Both the position numbers and the translations under genes were made by a program. From NCBI RefSeq assembly GCF_014262665.1, contig NZ_CP046883.1:992001-1056000 (forward strand): a stretch of 64,000 bases of DNA. The letters are read 5' to 3'. Below are positions 16,050 to 25,804 of this stretch, piece after piece. The notes below the pieces were generated by a model. That model saw only the letters and a program-made list of their open reading frames with translations. It searched no databases and was not told the DNA's origin. Position 1 is the stretch's first letter; every line of letters begins with the position of its first letter. The DNA comes from Corynebacterium anserum (GTDB lineage Bacteria > Actinomycetota > Actinomycetes > Mycobacteriales > Mycobacteriaceae).

Positions 16050-17480
16050 TTAGTCGGACACTGCTCGAGTATCGCGCCCTTCGCCGAAACGAAGGTTATC
16101 CCGAACCTCGATCGAGCGGATACCTTCCTTGTCCTCCATCTCGCGCAGTTTACGCAGGGCGTTCCGAGCGTGAAGCTGCTGACGTGTGGCAACCAGCTGC
16201 CAGCGCCGTCGGGAAACAGAATTCAGACCCCACGAAAATGCGGCGACCGCGCGATTACGGAAACCAACCATGTAGAGAAGATGGAGAACCAACCACATCA
16301 GCCAACCGACGAAGCCAGACACCTCGGCTTTATTGAGCTTCACCACCGCATTGAAACGGGAGACGATTGCCATCGAACCCTTGTCAAAGTAATCGAATGG
16401 CGGGCGCGAAGCGGGTGACGTGCGGTTTTCTACCTGATCGATGATTGTGCGTGCGGCGTACTGTCCACCTTGCATAGCAACCTGGGCAACACCCGGAAGG
16501 CCATCGAGATTGATCATATCGCCGACGACAAACACATTCTTGTGCTCACCGACAGTGAGATCTTTGTTGACAGATACCCTACCGGCACGGTCGACGTCGA
16601 CGCCAGCCTGATCTGCAATGTGCTTACCCAATGGGGAAGCGGCGACACCAGCGGACCAAATCTTGCAGTAGGCGGGAACTGTCGTCTCGATATCCGTCTT
16701 GAGATCTTTAAAGGTCACGCCCTCTTTATTCACGTTAGTGACGAGAGAGTTTGGAATGACTTCAACGCCCATTTCTTCGAGGCGACGAGCGGCTTTGCGC
16801 CCTAGCCGCTTGCCAAATGGCATGAGTACCTGAGGTCCACCGTCTACCAGCAAAATACGGGTGTTCTTGGTATTGATTTCACGGAACTCGTCACGCAACG
16901 TGCGGTGTGCCATTTCAGCCAACTGTCCAGCCAGCTCCACCCCGGTCGGGCCTGCTCCGACAACCACGAATGTTAACAGGCGTTCGCGTTCTTTTGGATC
17001 GTCAGTGATCTCAGCGCGCTCGAATGCACCAGTAACGCGTGCGCGGATCTCAAGAGCATCGTCGATAGTCTTCATGCCCGGCGCGAACTCAGCGAAGTGC
17101 TCATTACCAAAGTAGGACTGCCCAGCTCCGGCAGCGACGATCAAGCTGTCGTAATCCAATACTTCATCTTTGCCACCCAAGTCGGCGGTGACGGTGTGCT
17201 CGGCGAGGTTGACGTTGCGGACTTCACCCTTAACCACGCGAACGTTTTCCTGATCCGCCAAGATTTGGCGAATAGAGGGGGCAATCTCCCCGGAGGAGAG
17301 AATGCCGGTTGCAACCTGGTACAGCAGCGGCTGGAACAGGTGGTGGTTGGTGCGGTCAACGATAGTTACGGACACGTCTGCATCCTTGAATTTCTTGGCC
17401 GCAAAGAGGCCACCGAAGCCGGCGCCGATGATGACGACGTGGTGGCGACCGCCGGATGGGCGGTATGGGGTGGTAGTCAT
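16050..17480 (-). CDS. ndh: Type II NADH dehydrogenase (NDH-2)
   Basis: The 476-residue protein has two dinucleotide-binding folds: IIGAGFGGLFAAKKFKDADV near residue 17 for FAD, with HHLFQPLLYQVATG following, and VVVGAGPTGVELAGQLAEM near 170 for NADH. A C-terminal amphipathic or hydrophobic stretch (GFVGWLMWLVLHLLYMVGFRN) anchors it to the membrane. NDH-2 passes electrons from NADH to menaquinone without pumping protons and is the main NADH entry point in corynebacteria. Its start lies about 107 bp from the CFA-like gene on the other strand. Confidence 0.96.
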   Translation of the reverse strand: MTTTPYRPSGGRHHVVIIGAGFGGLFAAKKFKDADVSVTIVDRTNHHLFQPLLYQVATGILSSGEIAPSIRQILADQENVRVVKGEVRNVNLAEHTVTADLGGKDEVLDYDSLIVAAGAGQSYFGNEHFAEFAPGMKTIDDALEIRARVTGAFERAEITDDPKERERLLTFVVVGAGPTGVELAGQLAEMAHRTLRDEFREINTKNTRILLVDGGPQVLMPFGKRLGRKAARRLEEMGVEVIPNSLVTNVNKEGVTFKDLKTDIETTVPAYCKIWSAGVAASPLGKHIADQAGVDVDRAGRVSVNKDLTVGEHKNVFVVGDMINLDGLPGVAQVAMQGGQYAARTIIDQVENRTSPASRPPFDYFDKGSMAIVSRFNAVVKLNKAEVSGFVGWLMWLVLHLLYMVGFRNRAVAAFSWGLNSVSRRRWQLVATRQQLHARNALRKLREMEDKEGIRSIEVRDNLRFGEGRDTRAVSD

Positions 17481-17586
17481 ACAGGTGATCTCCTCTATTG
17501 GTGCAATTGGGAAAGTCTTGCCAGACCTGTGGAACCCTCGGTTTTGAGGAACAGTCCCATGTTAGACCCCAACTACTGAATCCTTC

Positions 17587-19011
17587 ATGTCGGCTCGTGA
17601 TAAATCACCCTTACCAGTACCCCGGGACAAGGAAAATTGCGGCGAATCGGCTGTGTCGGACAGGAATAATGTTGTTTTCCTAGTAACTTCGGGGGGACTA
17701 GGAGGTGTCCGCAAAATCGTGGAGCAGTACATCGATGAAGAGCGCTGGCCAAATCTGGTCATGCCTCCACGTGCCCGTTTTCAAGGTCTGCGTGCGCGTG
17801 ATGTAACCTCCCGCCTAGAAGAACTACTGCAAGCTCATGACGTGTCGCTTGAGACCGGGAGCACACCGCACATGGTTGTTCGAGACGGGCAGGTCATTGA
17901 CCGCATCGTTGCGGATGGCTGGTTGGGCTTGGCAGAAGGCTATATGGCCGGAGAGTGGAGTGCAGAGCCACTGCACGAGGTACTCCACGTGATTTTATCT
18001 CAGCCATTAGAGAAGACCTCAAAACGTTTGCTGGGTAACTTTGGGCATACCCATCGGCACAAGTTCGGTCAGGTGCGACCTGGCGAGATTCCCGAAGGAC
18101 TCGTAGAGCTCTACGCCGGTGCTACTCGCGCAACGGGGGCAGCCTTGTTTTCTGCGTCGTCCCGAACGTCCTCAGCTGAAGAAGTGACAGTCCACCCGAG
18201 TGCAAACTCAAAGACGACGGAAACCTGGCCCGTGGATATCACTTTCTTTGGCGAGACCGAGCATGTCGATCGACGCGACCTTGATGACGCTCAAAAACGG
18301 CGTATAGAAGCGATGCTGGATGAGGCGGAGGTTCGACCTGGAGATCGCGTGTTGGAACTTCCGAGTTCAGGAGGTCAACTCGCAGTGCAAGCCGCTTTGC
18401 GTGGTGCAAGTGTGGATGTTCTGACCAGTGACGAGGATCATGCAGATGCGGTTGAGGCACGGGTACGTGCCGCAGGCGTGGCAGGAGCTGTTCGCGTAGA
18501 ACTCATCGATGGCCCGATACCGTCGCCGCGGCAGTGGTCGGGCGAATATGAGGCAGTTTTCTCCGTAGAGAGTATGGAAACCCTGGGAGTCGGTGGGCTC
18601 AAACACTACCTCCGGGCGGTGGATCGTATGTTGTCTCGAGACGGCATCGCCGTCATACAGTCCTGCGTGGCTACCGAGAAGATGCGGGAGACCAGTAGAG
18701 AGGCGCTCGATGTTATGCGTGCTTACGTGTGGCCGGCGTTGGACTACCCGACAATTCAGCAGGTGCTGGACACGACGGCACGGCACACCGATATGCGCGT
18801 CGTTGCAGAAAACCACATTGGTACACACCTCGCTGCAACCATTCCACTGTGGCGAGCTAATTTCGTTGCCCGAGAGCGTCAAGCCGCTGCGGCTGGTTTT
18901 GATGTGGTGTTTCGGCGCTTATGGGAGTATCAATTGGCCTTGCATCAGGCGCTGGTTCACCATGGCGAGTTGGACTGCGTGCAGTTTGTTTTCCAGCCGC
19001 GTTACCACTGA
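17587..19011 (+). CDS. Cyclopropane-fatty-acyl-phospholipid synthase-like methyltransferase (divergent)
   Basis: The frame encodes up to 474 residues. From about residue 45 (VEQYIDEERWPNLVMPP) the order of segments follows CFA/mycolic methyltransferase proteins, ending with the family-like RRLWEYQLALHQALVHHGELDCVQFVFQP. The usual HYD...N...Y segment before the SAM site reads HRHKFGQVRPGEIPEG. SAM motif I reads VLELPSSGGQLA and lacks the typical GxGxG, so catalysis is doubtful. The first 44 residues look non-native: the GTG at 17719, 13 bases after AGGAGG, would give 430 residues. Confidence 0.7.
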   Translation: MSARDKSPLPVPRDKENCGESAVSDRNNVVFLVTSGGLGGVRKIVEQYIDEERWPNLVMPPRARFQGLRARDVTSRLEELLQAHDVSLETGSTPHMVVRDGQVIDRIVADGWLGLAEGYMAGEWSAEPLHEVLHVILSQPLEKTSKRLLGNFGHTHRHKFGQVRPGEIPEGLVELYAGATRATGAALFSASSRTSSAEEVTVHPSANSKTTETWPVDITFFGETEHVDRRDLDDAQKRRIEAMLDEAEVRPGDRVLELPSSGGQLAVQAALRGASVDVLTSDEDHADAVEARVRAAGVAGAVRVELIDGPIPSPRQWSGEYEAVFSVESMETLGVGGLKHYLRAVDRMLSRDGIAVIQSCVATEKMRETSREALDVMRAYVWPALDYPTIQQVLDTTARHTDMRVVAENHIGTHLAATIPLWRANFVARERQAAAAGFDVVFRRLWEYQLALHQALVHHGELDCVQFVFQPRYH

Positions 19012-19188
19012 GATTGATAGATATGAGCGTCGTCGCCGGTACTTTCGATGGCTCATGCCCGTGAATGACGGCCTGGGAATGATCTAGGTGAGTAATTCTT
19101 CGTCAGTAACCTTTGTGGGCACCATTTGCGACTAATCCACGAGAAGTGCCACGGAGCCTTGGTACACAAAATAAACTAGCCTTCGACA

Positions 19189-20991
19189 TTGAATCATCCC
19201 GGGGCACTATGCGTGTCCGTATCATCTCCATGGGAAGGAACGCGAAGGGCCGTGAGCACAATTTCTCATTCTAACGGGCAGGCATTTAACCCTGATGTGA
19301 TTGTCGTTGGCGCAGGTCTTGCGGGTATGGTCACAACTTTTGAAGCGGTGCGTAGTGGGTTGAAAGTCCTGGTCGTCGACCAAGAGAATCGCAAGAATTT
19401 GGGTGGACAGGCATTTTGGTCTTTAGGGGGGTTGTTCTATGTCAATAGCCCCGAGCAGAAAATCATGGGGGTAAAAGACAGCGAGGAGCTCGCGTGGCGA
19501 GATTGGCAGAACTCAGCTCAATACGACGATGCCGATAATGACTATTGGCCTCGCCGCTGGGGTCGTGAATACGTACGTTTTGCTGCGCAGGAGAAGCGCG
19601 ATTACCTGAAGTCCTTAGGGCTGAATGTGCTTCCTACAGTTGGTTGGGCTGAGCGCGGTTCGGGCGACGCGTCGGGACACGGCAATTCAGTTCCACGTTT
19701 TCACTTGACGTGGGGTACTGGTCCAGAAGTGGTGCGTGTTTTCCGCGAACCACTGGAAAAATTTGAGCGCGAGGGAAAAGTCGCGTTTCTTTTCCGTCAC
19801 CAAGTTGATGAGCTTATTACCAAGAGCGATCCTCAGGGCTCGCGCGTGGTGGGAGTACGTGGCACTGTTCTGGCGGAAGCTCCAGAGGAGCGGGGAGTGG
19901 CGTCCAGCCGAGACGGGATCGGTGAATTTGAATTGCGCGCGGCCGCTGTAGCGGTCACCTCTGGAGGTATTGGAGGCAATCTTGACCTCGTGCGCCGCAC
20001 GTGGCCGGAAGATCGTTGGGGACCTGTTCCCAAGGATCTGGTGCAGGGAGTGCCAGCCCACGTAGATGGTCGCATGATTGGGATTTCTGAAGCCGCTGGA
20101 GCTCGCCTCACCAATACCGATCGCATGTGGCACTATCCCGAAGGCATGCAGAATTGGGATTCAGTGTGGCCGACCCATGGCATTCGCATCATTCCCGGCC
20201 CGTCATCATTATGGCTTGATGCGGAGGGCAAACGCCTGCCGACCACCATCATTCCAGGCGGTGACAATCTCAAAGGTTTAGCCTACGTGGGGCGCACGGG
20301 ATATGGATACTCATGGTTTGTCTTGAATAAGTCCATCGTCGATAAAGAATTCATCTTCTCCGGCTCTGAACAAAACCCTGATCTAACGATTAAAAAGGTG
20401 AAGAATCTCCTTACAAAAGTTGGTCCGGGAACTCACCCTGCTATCCAAAATTTTATGGATCATGGGGAGGATTGGGTTATCGCCGAGAACTTGGGTGACC
20501 TGGTGAAAGGTATGAATCAGCTGGTGGGAGAAGATGCTCCGCAGATTGATGTGGCGGATCTACGCCGCCAGATCGAGGATCGCGATAGCCAGATTGATAA
20601 CAAATTCTCCAAGGATTACCAGGTCAATTACATTCGTATGGCTCGCGGATATTTGGGTGATAAGATCGTTCGCTGTCAAAGCCCCCATAAGATCCTTGAC
20701 GATGCACACGGTCCACTTATCGCTGTGCGACTGCGTATCCTGACCCGCAAGACTTTAGGCGGGATTGAGACAGATTTGGAAGGCCGTTGCCTGCGCGCCG
20801 ATGGCTCCGTATTGCCAGGACTCTATGCTGCGGGTGAAGTGGCGGGCTTCGGAGGGGGAGGAATGCACGGAAAGAATGCCCTCGAAGGCACATTCTTGGG
20901 TGGTTGCATTCACTCCGGTAAGAGAGTGGGCGAACACTTGAAGAAGTATGTGGATAGCGTTCGCAATGAAAATGCTACTGGGACGCTTTAG
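19189..20991 (+). CDS. FAD-binding dehydrogenase (fumarate reductase/KstD-like flavoprotein)
   Basis: The 600-residue frame holds an N-terminal FAD site (VIVVGAGLAGMVTTFEAV, then NLGGQAFWSLGGLF), a central substrate-capping domain and the C-terminal FAD-closing segment GLYAAGEVAGFGGGGMHG...GCIHSGKRVGEH. The architecture is that of the actinobacterial FAD-binding dehydrogenases related to 3-ketosteroid-delta1-dehydrogenase and fumarate reductase flavoproteins; the electron acceptor and substrate are not identifiable. The frame opens with TTG at 19189 after a TAAACT -10-like element; GTG at 19252, just before the conserved fold, is an alternative start. It appears monocistronic. Confidence 0.87.
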   Translation: MNHPGALCVSVSSPWEGTRRAVSTISHSNGQAFNPDVIVVGAGLAGMVTTFEAVRSGLKVLVVDQENRKNLGGQAFWSLGGLFYVNSPEQKIMGVKDSEELAWRDWQNSAQYDDADNDYWPRRWGREYVRFAAQEKRDYLKSLGLNVLPTVGWAERGSGDASGHGNSVPRFHLTWGTGPEVVRVFREPLEKFEREGKVAFLFRHQVDELITKSDPQGSRVVGVRGTVLAEAPEERGVASSRDGIGEFELRAAAVAVTSGGIGGNLDLVRRTWPEDRWGPVPKDLVQGVPAHVDGRMIGISEAAGARLTNTDRMWHYPEGMQNWDSVWPTHGIRIIPGPSSLWLDAEGKRLPTTIIPGGDNLKGLAYVGRTGYGYSWFVLNKSIVDKEFIFSGSEQNPDLTIKKVKNLLTKVGPGTHPAIQNFMDHGEDWVIAENLGDLVKGMNQLVGEDAPQIDVADLRRQIEDRDSQIDNKFSKDYQVNYIRMARGYLGDKIVRCQSPHKILDDAHGPLIAVRLRILTRKTLGGIETDLEGRCLRADGSVLPGLYAAGEVAGFGGGGMHGKNALEGTFLGGCIHSGKRVGEHLKKYVDSVRNENATGTL

Positions 20992-21043
20992 CTAGAGCCG
21001 TGCAGTGAAGAGAAGCGGAAGTGACTTGTGGAGCACTTGGGAT

Positions 21044-21838
21044 CTACATATCCATTTTCAACCGCATGGCATTGGCGACCACACGGCGAGGTAGAAAGCC
21101 CGGGAGGCTGCTGAGGACTCCATTGGAGGTACCGACTACGCGTGACGGGGGTGGTGATTTCTTTTCGAGGGTCTTTAAGCAATCCGTGACCACAGCTTCT
21201 GGCTCCATTCTTTTCATCCCTCCGTCTGCTTTCTCACTGCCCGCGACGTGGAAAAACTCGGTATCGGTGGGCCCTGGGCATAGCGCGAGGATCCTGACGC
21301 CGCAATGACGGTTTTCCGCCCATAGAGCTTCTGTGAAGTTGAGAACAAAAGCTTTGGAGGCGCCGTAAGCGGCCATCCCTGGAGAAGGTTGCATCGCTGC
21401 AATACTGGAGACGTTGACCAAAAAACCGCTTGCGCGTTCGAGGAAGCGGGGGAGATAGGCTCGCGTAAGTTCCACTAGCGCGTCGATATTAACTGCAATC
21501 TCATTATGCAAATTTCTGGGCTCTACCTCAGTAAACCGTGTGTAGTTGGCGAATCCCGCGTTGTTGATGAGGGAGGTGACTGTGATGTCTCGGGCATCTA
21601 ATTCTGCTTGTAGTTCAGTGCCCGCGCCGGGAACGGCGAGGTCTTTTGCGAGGGCGATGGCCTTAATGCCGTAGGAGGCTTCAAGCAGTTCGGCCAGAGC
21701 TTGAAGCCGTCCCTCTCGGCGGGCGACGAGCACGAGATTGGCTCCTCGTGCTGCGAGTCTGCGGGCAAATTCCACTCCTAGACCGGAGCTCGCGCCAGTG
21801 ATGAGGACAGTTTCTGTAGTGTACTTCAGAGCCTTCAT
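21044..21838 (-). CDS. Short-chain dehydrogenase/reductase
   Basis: The 264-residue protein is a classical SDR: TGASSGLGVEFARRLA near residue 15 for the cofactor, NNAGFANY, a Ser in VNVSSIAAMQ, and the YGASK catalytic pair near residue 158. The residues after the first strand include Arg (VARREGR), which favours NADPH. Substrate unknown. It is convergent with the FAD dehydrogenase and divergent from the YkvI-like gene. Confidence 0.9.
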   Translation of the reverse strand: MKALKYTTETVLITGASSGLGVEFARRLAARGANLVLVARREGRLQALAELLEASYGIKAIALAKDLAVPGAGTELQAELDARDITVTSLINNAGFANYTRFTEVEPRNLHNEIAVNIDALVELTRAYLPRFLERASGFLVNVSSIAAMQPSPGMAAYGASKAFVLNFTEALWAENRHCGVRILALCPGPTDTEFFHVAGSEKADGGMKRMEPEAVVTDCLKTLEKKSPPPSRVVGTSNGVLSSLPGFLPRRVVANAMRLKMDM

Positions 21839-22012
21839 ACAGTTAGTTCTACCGGATTATTAGATTTCCGACGCCATGAAGCCCTCCGTGCAGGAGTGCA
21901 TATTTTTATCTAGTATGGATGACTGTTTGCTCTGTGGCAGATTTGCGCCCAGGGCAGTTGTTTTGACGAGTATAGAAAATAACGACGAGTTTAAGAGGAA
22001 TTAATCGAAGAG

Positions 22013-23239
22013 ATGTCGTTCGCACGAGCTCTTAAGATCTCCTTGTCTTTCGTAGGACTGCTGGTGGGAGCTGGTTTTGCTACAGGGCAAGAAGTTGTTC
22101 AGTTTTTTGTTTCTTTTGGCAGCATCGGAATCTGGGGTGCGCTTCTCGCCGGGGTCATCATGACCATCGCCGGAGCAGTTATCCTGCAATTGGGGAGCTT
22201 TTTCCTCGCGGATGAGCACAATTTTGTTTTCCGTAATGTGTCGCATCCAGTGATGTCGAAGTTTCTGGATATTTCAGTGACTGCCACAATGTTCGCGATT
22301 GGTTTTGTGATGCTGGCGGGTGCGGGGGCCAATTTAGAACAGCAGTTTGGGTTGCCGGCTTGGATTGGTTCCGCGATCATGCTTGTCATTGTGATGGCGA
22401 CTGGTCTGTTAGATGTGGACAAAGTGTCTAGCGTGATTTCCTTTCTTACGCCGTTGATCATCGTCGCAGTCATTGTTGCTTTCGTCTATACGATGATGAA
22501 TCTTCCTAGTGACGTGGCTCCACTCAACGATGTAGCGCAGCAGCAGGATTCACCGGTGAGTCCGTGGCTCCTGTCTGCCATTAACTACAACGGGTTGGCA
22601 TTGATGCTGGGAGTGTCAATGTGCCTAGTAATTGGTGGCAATTATTCGAATCCGCGAGAAGTGGGATTGGGTGGCCTTGGTGGAGGGTTGCTCTATACCG
22701 CCATGTTGTTGATGGCGGCCGTCACTTTGTTGCTCAATATGGACGAAGTAGCGACCAGTGATGTCCCTATGCTGCAACTTTTTGAGTCCATGCACCCTGT
22801 GATGGCTTCAATAATGGTGTGGATCATTTTTGCCATGATTTACAACACCTGTATCGGTATGTTCTACGCGTTGGGCAAGCGTCTTACGGTGAATAATCCA
22901 CGACGATACACTCCGGCGTTTCTCGTCACGTGTTTAGTTGGGTACGCGGTGAGCTTCGTGGGCTTCGAGACCCTGATGACCTATGTGTACCCAGTCATTG
23001 GTTACGTGGGCATTGTGATGGTGCTGACGCTGACTTTCTGGTGGGTAAAACACCGCAAAGACATAGCTAAGGAGATCAAGATCCGTGAGGACATCCGAGA
23101 GCTTATGGAAAAGCGGGAGGATCCGGAGGTTCACTTCGGTAAGGAAGAAAAGATTGAGCTGGAGGACAAGATCGACGAGTCTGAGGCCGATGACATTGAG
23201 GGCGTCATCGAGGAGGAAGTGAAGAACGAATTGGGCTAA
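22013..23239 (+). CDS. YkvI-like integral membrane protein (APC-superfamily transporter-like)
   Basis: The 408-residue protein has about ten hydrophobic segments and opens with SLSFVGLLVGAGFATGQEVVQFF, the YkvI-family signature that resembles the broken first helix of APC/LeuT-fold transporters. The last 60 residues are cytoplasmic and very acidic or charged (KEIKIREDIRELMEKRED, then EEKIELEDKIDESEADD). Substrate unknown. The ATG at 22013 lies behind an AAGAGGAATTAATCGAAGAG stretch with weak ribosome-site character. A clear terminator follows. Confidence 0.8.
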   Translation: MSFARALKISLSFVGLLVGAGFATGQEVVQFFVSFGSIGIWGALLAGVIMTIAGAVILQLGSFFLADEHNFVFRNVSHPVMSKFLDISVTATMFAIGFVMLAGAGANLEQQFGLPAWIGSAIMLVIVMATGLLDVDKVSSVISFLTPLIIVAVIVAFVYTMMNLPSDVAPLNDVAQQQDSPVSPWLLSAINYNGLALMLGVSMCLVIGGNYSNPREVGLGGLGGGLLYTAMLLMAAVTLLLNMDEVATSDVPMLQLFESMHPVMASIMVWIIFAMIYNTCIGMFYALGKRLTVNNPRRYTPAFLVTCLVGYAVSFVGFETLMTYVYPVIGYVGIVMVLTLTFWWVKHRKDIAKEIKIREDIRELMEKREDPEVHFGKEEKIELEDKIDESEADDIEGVIEEEVKNELG

Positions 23240-23277
23240 CCGAGCCAAAGTGTCATAATGTATATTATCGGCTAAAA

Positions 23278-23312
23278 GAGCTCTAGCGAGTGTTAGGTCC
23301 TCGCCAGAGCTC
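23278..23312 (+). terminator. Terminator after the YkvI-like gene
   Basis: GAGCTCTAGCGAG (23278-23290) pairs with CTCGCCAGAGCTC (23300-23312) with one A-C mismatch around a 9-base loop, then TCATTTTCT. It lies between convergent genes and may also serve mgtE. Confidence 0.8.
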
Positions 23313-23372
23313 TCATTTTCTAGCGAAAGAACACACACGTCATAGGTGGAGAAATGTCACTGTGACGTTTCT

Positions 23373-24767
23373 TTACCCTCCGGTAGCTGCAGCAATTTGC
23401 TCAGCCATGATCATTCCCGCCACGGAAAAATAGATCAGCAACCCAGTCGCATCCACGAGCGTCGACACCACTGGCGTCGAAAACACAGCTGGATCGACAC
23501 CGAGCTGACGGCCGGCCAACGGGAGTACGCCGCCGACAATGCATGCCCACGTACAAATTGCCACGATGGAAAGTGAGATTGTCGCGCCGACGCGGCCGTC
23601 GTACAAAAGGAAGATCACAGGGAAAATAAGCGCGCCCAGAAAGATACCAAGCAGAAAGCCCACGCGTACCTCTCGCCAGATCACGCGAAAGATATCGCTC
23701 GGCCGTACTTCATCGACTGCCAAGGCACGTACAACGGAACTGGCTGCTTGCGAGCCGGCATTGCCACCCGTACCGATGATCATTGGCACAAAAACGCTGA
23801 GAACCACCACCGCCTCGAGTGTGGATTCGAAAATCTCCATGACATTGATGGTGAGAAATGCCGCGAGAATGAGGATGATTAGCCAGATGCCACGTTTCTT
23901 CGCAAGTGTCATAACGGTAGCTGTGAGATAAGGCTCTTTGAGAGGTTCTGAGCCACCCGAGCGATAAGCATCTTCGGTAGCCTCGAACTCCAGTACCTCC
24001 ATGGCGTCATCGACCGTGATGAGGCCGAGAATACGCTCCTCAGCATCCACCACAGGCAATGCCAGCATGTCTGATTCCTGCATAAGACGAGCGGCAACCT
24101 CCTGGTCCTCTGAAGCCTGTACATGGTGCTTATCTCTATGCAGCAACTCCTCCACTCTTGTACCAGTCGGTGCTGTGACCAGTGATGATAGTGCAACTGT
24201 ACCGAGAAGCTTACGGGTATCATCTGTCACGGGTATGACCGCAATTTCAGAGTGGCTTGCGTTTATATCGGGATGGCGAGAATTCTCAGCATTGCGCTGT
24301 ATCTTCTCCAGTGCTTCCTCCCTCGTGACGCGCGGTGAGAGCACTGTGGGCGTAGGAACCATGAGTCGACCTGCAGATTCAGCAGGATAACCAAGAAGGT
24401 CATCGACTAGTTCTCGCCGAGAGTTCGGTAACCCCTCGAGCAAACGCGCCGCCACTTTTGCGGGCATTTCGTCGAGGAGCTCTGCCTGATCATCCGGTGC
24501 TAGAGAGTTGAACATTTCCCCTGTCTCCTCCTCTCGGAGACCGTGGAGAAGATCAGCCTGCACAGGAGGATCAATAAACTCGAAAACTCTGAGAGCGCGT
24601 TCTTTCGTGAGAAGACGGAAGGCTATTGCCATTTCAGAGGGGGTAAGCCGCGAAAACTCCTCGGCAATTGATGAAGAAGTCTCCGCCGATAGCCATTGCC
24701 GAGCCGTATCAACGTCCCGGGAATGAAGAAGGGAGCGCAAAGAAGCCTGCGCGGCAGCGGCCGTCAT
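23373..24767 (-). CDS. mgtE: Magnesium transporter MgtE
   Basis: The 464-residue protein has the MgtE order. A cytosolic MgtE_N domain comes first (LTPSEMAIAFRLLTKERALRVFEFIDPPVQADLLHGL). A CBS pair follows (LMVPTPTVLSPRVTREEAL; LPVVDAEERILGLITVDDAMEVLE), then about five membrane helices containing FVPMIIGTGGNAGSQAASSVVRAL, the conserved pore motif. The cytosolic domains gate the channel by sensing Mg2+. The start overlaps the stop of a small upstream membrane-protein gene by 4 bases (ATGA), so the two are coupled. Confidence 0.95.
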   Translation of the reverse strand: MTAAAAQASLRSLLHSRDVDTARQWLSAETSSSIAEEFSRLTPSEMAIAFRLLTKERALRVFEFIDPPVQADLLHGLREEETGEMFNSLAPDDQAELLDEMPAKVAARLLEGLPNSRRELVDDLLGYPAESAGRLMVPTPTVLSPRVTREEALEKIQRNAENSRHPDINASHSEIAVIPVTDDTRKLLGTVALSSLVTAPTGTRVEELLHRDKHHVQASEDQEVAARLMQESDMLALPVVDAEERILGLITVDDAMEVLEFEATEDAYRSGGSEPLKEPYLTATVMTLAKKRGIWLIILILAAFLTINVMEIFESTLEAVVVLSVFVPMIIGTGGNAGSQAASSVVRALAVDEVRPSDIFRVIWREVRVGFLLGIFLGALIFPVIFLLYDGRVGATISLSIVAICTWACIVGGVLPLAGRQLGVDPAVFSTPVVSTLVDATGLLIYFSVAGMIMAEQIAAATGG

Positions 24768-24952
24768 GGCAGCCCTCCGTCACGCTTATAGGTAGCCCAT
24801 AGTTGCCAGACTGTAGTGAGAAGAAAAAGGATGCAGACCGCGCTAAAAAGATAGTTCACCCAGCTATTCGCGCTCATCAGTAGATAAATGGTGAAAAACA
24901 GCAACACCACGATGCGCATAATACGGGAAAAGAAAATGGTTTGGGGTGACAT
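24764..24952 (-). CDS. Small two-helix membrane protein upstream of mgtE
   Basis: This 62-residue protein has two hydrophobic segments (IMRIVVLLFFTIYLLMSANSW and VNYLFSAVCILFLLTTVWQLW) separated by a short polar turn, and a basic C-terminus. It overlaps mgtE by 4 bases, which argues that it is a real gene. I do not recognise a named family; a role with MgtE or merely shared transcription are both possible. Confidence 0.65.
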   Translation of the reverse strand: MSPQTIFFSRIMRIVVLLFFTIYLLMSANSWVNYLFSAVCILFLLTTVWQLWATYKRDGGLP

Positions 24953-25037
24953 GTTTCTATGCTCTTTACTGACGGCGTGGAATCGATGTACTGAGGGCTA
25001 GGAAAGCTCCGCCAAGCAACAAAGGAATTGTGCCCTA

Positions 25038-25736
25038 TTAGTGCTTTTGTTGGAAGACTAAGAGCAGATCAATCGTACCTTCGTCTTGGATCACAGCGGC
25101 AACAAACTGACCTGTATCTATCTTGAAATCTGAACGTTTCACCGGAATGTTGCCTTGGACTATGACGCTCTCCCCTGTGCGAAGAACTTTCAGCTCGGTA
25201 GTGATGCGCTTAGTGACGCCGTGTAGTGTGAGATCTCCAGTAACCGTGATGGGAGCAACTTTTCCATCAGAGGGAAGACGGGAGATGTCCACGGGTTTAG
25301 TGAGGCTAAACGTCGCTTTAGGAAACTCAGTGGTGTGCAGAATGTCTTTGCGTACGTTGTTATCCCGCTTTTGATTATCGGAGGTAATAGAGGCAACATC
25401 GACCTCCACCTTGCCAGCGGTCAGCATCTCATTCTTGACGGTGAGCTCACCGTGGACGTGTTCGTCCTGGAGGTTATCGGTCCGCCCAGATGTGGTTTTA
25501 GATTCTGCGGGTAGCTTTTCGAAAAATGTATAACCGGCCTGAGTGGAATTTGAACCGTAACCCTGGACTGTGTACCAAGAACCATCCATACCGATGGATG
25601 CTGGTTCACCACCAGTGGCCATGTCTGCGGCCTTGAGGCCCTTATCGTTGATCATGTGCATCACGATTGGACCGAAAGCAAAGAGTAGACAGAAAATGAT
25701 GCCGATGACACCGAGCGTGATGATTCCCTTACGCAT
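25038..25736 (-). CDS. YceI-family lipid-binding protein, membrane anchored
   Basis: From the ATG at 25736 the protein is 232 residues; a TTG at 25757 would add seven. A single N-terminal membrane helix (GIITLGVIGIIFCLLFAFGPIV) is followed by a lipocalin-like YceI domain ending DEGTIDLLLVF. Characteristic pieces are SWYTVQGYG, VDVASITSDNQKRDNNVRKDIL and FKIDTGQF. YceI folds bind polyisoprenoids or similar lipids in the periplasm or envelope. The ATG lies just after a TTATAC sequence, so a leaderless message is possible. Confidence 0.87.
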   Translation of the reverse strand: MRKGIITLGVIGIIFCLLFAFGPIVMHMINDKGLKAADMATGGEPASIGMDGSWYTVQGYGSNSTQAGYTFFEKLPAESKTTSGRTDNLQDEHVHGELTVKNEMLTAGKVEVDVASITSDNQKRDNNVRKDILHTTEFPKATFSLTKPVDISRLPSDGKVAPITVTGDLTLHGVTKRITTELKVLRTGESVIVQGNIPVKRSDFKIDTGQFVAAVIQDEGTIDLLLVFQQKH

Positions 25737-25804
25737 GCGTATAAGCCTAGCCCCCAAATTGAAAAAAGCTAATCATAAACTGCACGCAGAGACCTCGTAT
25801 GCGA

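Noticed and set aside
18593..19087. Frame of 164 codons overlapping the CFA-like gene
   Set aside because: Same strand, shifted frame, no motifs; a shadow of the longer gene.
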